This document shows positions 6,210 through 7,721 of a DNA stretch of 7,721 nt, piece after piece. Position numbers and translations under genes: made by a program. The stretch lies in contig JAEWHQ010000146.1 in NCBI GenBank assembly GCA_023387715.1, forward strand, positions 1-7,721, in the 5' to 3' direction. Positions within the stretch are counted from its first letter, which is position 1. Every line of letters starts with the position of its first letter. The DNA is from Pseudomonadota bacterium (GTDB lineage: Bacteria; Pseudomonadota; Alphaproteobacteria; Rhizobiales; Rhizobiaceae). The notes beneath the pieces are model-generated. The model searched no databases and had not been told where the DNA came from. It saw only the letters and a list, made by a program, of their open reading frames with translations.

Positions 6210-7109
6210 ATGATCCTCTACGGTACAAACCCAATCGCATGGACCAATGATGACGACCGCAGCCTCGGTGCGCATATTTCGCTCGACCAATGTTTGGACG
6301 AGGCTTCGGCCATCGGATTTGACGGCATCGAAAAAGGCCATAAATTTCCACAGGAACCTGTCGCGCTCAAAGCCGTACTAGAACCACGGAACTTACGCTA
6401 TATTTCCGGCTGGCATTCGCTCAATCTGCTGACAAACAGCATTGAAGACGAGAAAAAAGCCATGCAGCCCGCGCTTGATTTATTAAAAGCAATGGGTTGC
6501 AAGGTGATTATCACCTGCGAAACATCCAATGCTATTCACGGCGACAATGACAAAGCCTTGGAACTGCGCCCGCATCTTGATGCTGGCGCATGGGCAAAAT
6601 TTGGTGCCGGTGTTGAAGAACTGTCGAAGTTTGCAGCCTCTCAAGGCATTACACTCGTTTATCATCACCATATGGGCACGATTGTAGAGAGCGAAGAAGA
6701 GATTGATTTGCTTATGCAGCATACAGGGCCAGCAACCAAATTGCTGCTTGATACCGGCCATTGTCTGTTTGGTGGCGGCAATCCAGAGCGCGTTGCCCGC
6801 AAACATATGGCGCGTGTTGCCCATATTCATGCCAAAAACCTGCGCCCGAACATTGCGGCAGAAGTCAAAGAGCAAAAACTTTCCTTCCTTGAAGCTGTAC
6901 GCCGTGGTGCATTCACGGTGCCGGGCGATGCTGAAGGCGGCGTTGATTTCGTTCCGGTTTTGAAGATCACTGCCGAACATGGCTATCAGGGCTGGCTGGT
7001 AATTGAAGCCGAGCAAGATCCGGTGGTGCGCAATCCGCTCGAATATCAAACCCTTGGTTTGAAATCTTTGAAAGCCTATGCCCGTGAGGCCGGTTTGGAT
7101 AAAGGATAG
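6210..7109 (+). CDS. iolE: Myo-inosose-2 dehydratase
   Basis: It removes water from 2-keto-myo-inositol to give 3D-(3,5/4)-trihydroxycyclohexane-1,2-dione, the second step of the pathway, using a divalent metal. The 299-residue protein is a xylose-isomerase-like TIM barrel of normal length. Visible family motifs are [10 protein letters not shown] at 7-16, [12 protein letters not shown] at 36-47, YHHHMGT at 151-157, [15 protein letters not shown] at 178-192 with Asp181, HIHAKN at 205-210, and [10 protein letters not shown] at 262-271 with Glu266. Asp181, His207 and Glu266 are likely metal ligands. GTG at 6207 directly precedes the ATG at 6210. I prefer ATG because the protein then begins [11 protein letters not shown] as in relatives. 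The iolD TGA ends 3 nt before this ATG and only the weak, purine-rich GAAAGAAAGAAA precedes it, so translation is probably coupled to iolD. Assignment is firm from motifs and operon position. Confidence 0.94.
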   Translation: MILYGTNPIAWTNDDDRSLGAHISLDQCLDEASAIGFDGIEKGHKFPQEPVALKAVLEPRNLRYISGWHSLNLLTNSIEDEKKAMQPALDLLKAMGCKVIITCETSNAIHGDNDKALELRPHLDAGAWAKFGAGVEELSKFAASQGITLVYHHHMGTIVESEEEIDLLMQHTGPATKLLLDTGHCLFGGGNPERVARKHMARVAHIHAKNLRPNIAAEVKEQKLSFLEAVRRGAFTVPGDAEGGVDFVPVLKITAEHGYQGWLVIEAEQDPVVRNPLEYQTLGLKSLKAYAREAGLDKG

Positions 7110-7112
7110 GTC

Positions 7113-7721
7113 ATGGCAAATTTGTTACGCAAACCCAAAGCCTCCAGCGGTAAGGTCCATGATATCACGCCGGAAAGCGCCAATTGGGGTTATGTCGGCT
7201 TTGGTCTTTACAAGTTAAAGGCCGGTGAAAGCGCTTCAGAAGCCACCAATGACACCGAGGTCATTCTTGTGCTAGTGGAAGGCAAAGCGAAAATCAGTGC
7301 CACCACCTCCGACAGTGCCCATGATTTTGGTGAACTGGGTGAGCGGATGAATGTGTTTGAGCGCTTGCCACCGCATTGCGTCTATATTCCGGCGCAAAGC
7401 AACTGGCAGGCTGTCGCTACAACCGATTGCACGCTGGCCATTTGCACAGCGCCTGCTAAAGCTGGTCGCCCTGCACAAATTATTGGCCCTGAAAACATTC
7501 AGCTCGAACAGCGCGGACAAGGTGCCAATACCCGCTTTATCCATAATATAGCAATGGAAGGGCGTGATGTTGCCGACAGCCTGCTGGTGACAGAAGTGTT
7601 CACCCCGCAGGGCAACTGGTCCTCTTACCCGCCACACCGCCATGACGAAGATAATTATCCGGATATGACCTATCTGGAAGAAACTTATTATCATCGTCTC
7701 AATCCATCACAAGGCTATGGC
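7113..7721 (+). CDS. iolB: 5-deoxy-glucuronate isomerase, 3' end outside window
   Basis: It isomerises 5-deoxy-D-glucuronate to 2-deoxy-5-keto-D-gluconate, the substrate of the IolC kinase. The frame is open from ATG at 7113 to the last base, giving 203 residues without a stop; the family usually has about 270, so roughly 65 residues are missing to the right. It begins MANLLRKPKA and has the bicupin features of IolB: VILVLVEGKAKI (50-61), an inter-domain GENxF-like IIGPENI (123-129), and YPPHRHDEDNYPDMTYLEE (172-190), in which His175, His177 and a later glutamate (about 189-190) are probable metal ligands. The AAAGGA at 7101-7106 is spaced 6 nt from the ATG and overlaps the end of iolE, whose TAG is 3 nt before the start. 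It is the last visible gene of the operon. The incompleteness comes from the window edge and does not look like a mutation. Confidence 0.93.
   Translation, partial: MANLLRKPKASSGKVHDITPESANWGYVGFGLYKLKAGESASEATNDTEVILVLVEGKAKISATTSDSAHDFGELGERMNVFERLPPHCVYIPAQSNWQAVATTDCTLAICTAPAKAGRPAQIIGPENIQLEQRGQGANTRFIHNIAMEGRDVADSLLVTEVFTPQGNWSSYPPHRHDEDNYPDMTYLEETYYHRLNPSQGYG

Noticed and set aside
1..7721. Search for mobile elements, CRISPR arrays, tRNA or rRNA genes and an undescribed system
   Set aside because: I saw no transposase, terminal repeats, spaced direct repeats or tRNA-like cloverleaf. Nearly all of the window is accounted for by recognised inositol genes in a conserved order.

Overview
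This window is the myo-inositol catabolism locus of an alphaproteobacterium, most likely a member of the Hyphomicrobiales (Rhizobiales). The basis is the iolR-iolC-iolD-iolE-iolB gene order, the fusion of iolC to a DUF2090 domain, the RpiR-type (not DeoR-type) regulator, and protein sequences of Brucella/Rhizobium character. Base composition looks moderate, with strongly A/T-rich intergenic regions, so a lower-GC relative of Brucella or Pseudochrobactrum is plausible. I could not test genus-level placement.

Layout. The left edge (1-171) holds the last 56 codons of a plus-strand TsaA/TrmO-type tRNA methyltransferase gene. A perfect 11-bp stem-loop (174-209) separates it from the convergent, minus-strand idhA/iolG (220-1227). 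Going right, idhA and the plus-strand regulator gene iolR (1463-2287) share a divergent 235-bp intergenic region. This contains a good -35/-10 for idhA and a GAATA/TATTC palindrome at its predicted transcription start. A 135-bp, very A/T-rich gap then carries a likely iolC promoter inside two nested inverted repeats. From there iolC (2423-4339), iolD (4383-6206), iolE (6210-7109) and iolB (7113 to the right edge, incomplete) run close together as one operon. The iolD-iolE and iolE-iolB gaps are only 3 nt.

How the genes work together. IdhA oxidises myo-inositol to 2-keto-myo-inositol (scyllo-inosose). IolE dehydrates this to 3D-(3,5/4)-trihydroxycyclohexane-1,2-dione. IolD opens that ring to 5-deoxyglucuronate. 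IolB isomerises the product to 2-deoxy-5-keto-D-gluconate, and the kinase half of IolC phosphorylates it. The C-terminal TIM-barrel-like half of IolC probably does the aldolase step to dihydroxyacetone phosphate and malonate semialdehyde, because no separate iolJ is present in the window. IolR probably represses both transcription units until an inositol-derived intermediate releases it. No iolA (malonate-semialdehyde dehydrogenase) and no inositol transporter are visible here.

This is a recognisable, known pathway and I see no undescribed system. The items worth a second look are the candidate IolR operator shared by the two promoter regions, the 60-bp-spaced inverted repeat around the iolC promoter, and the IolC fusion.
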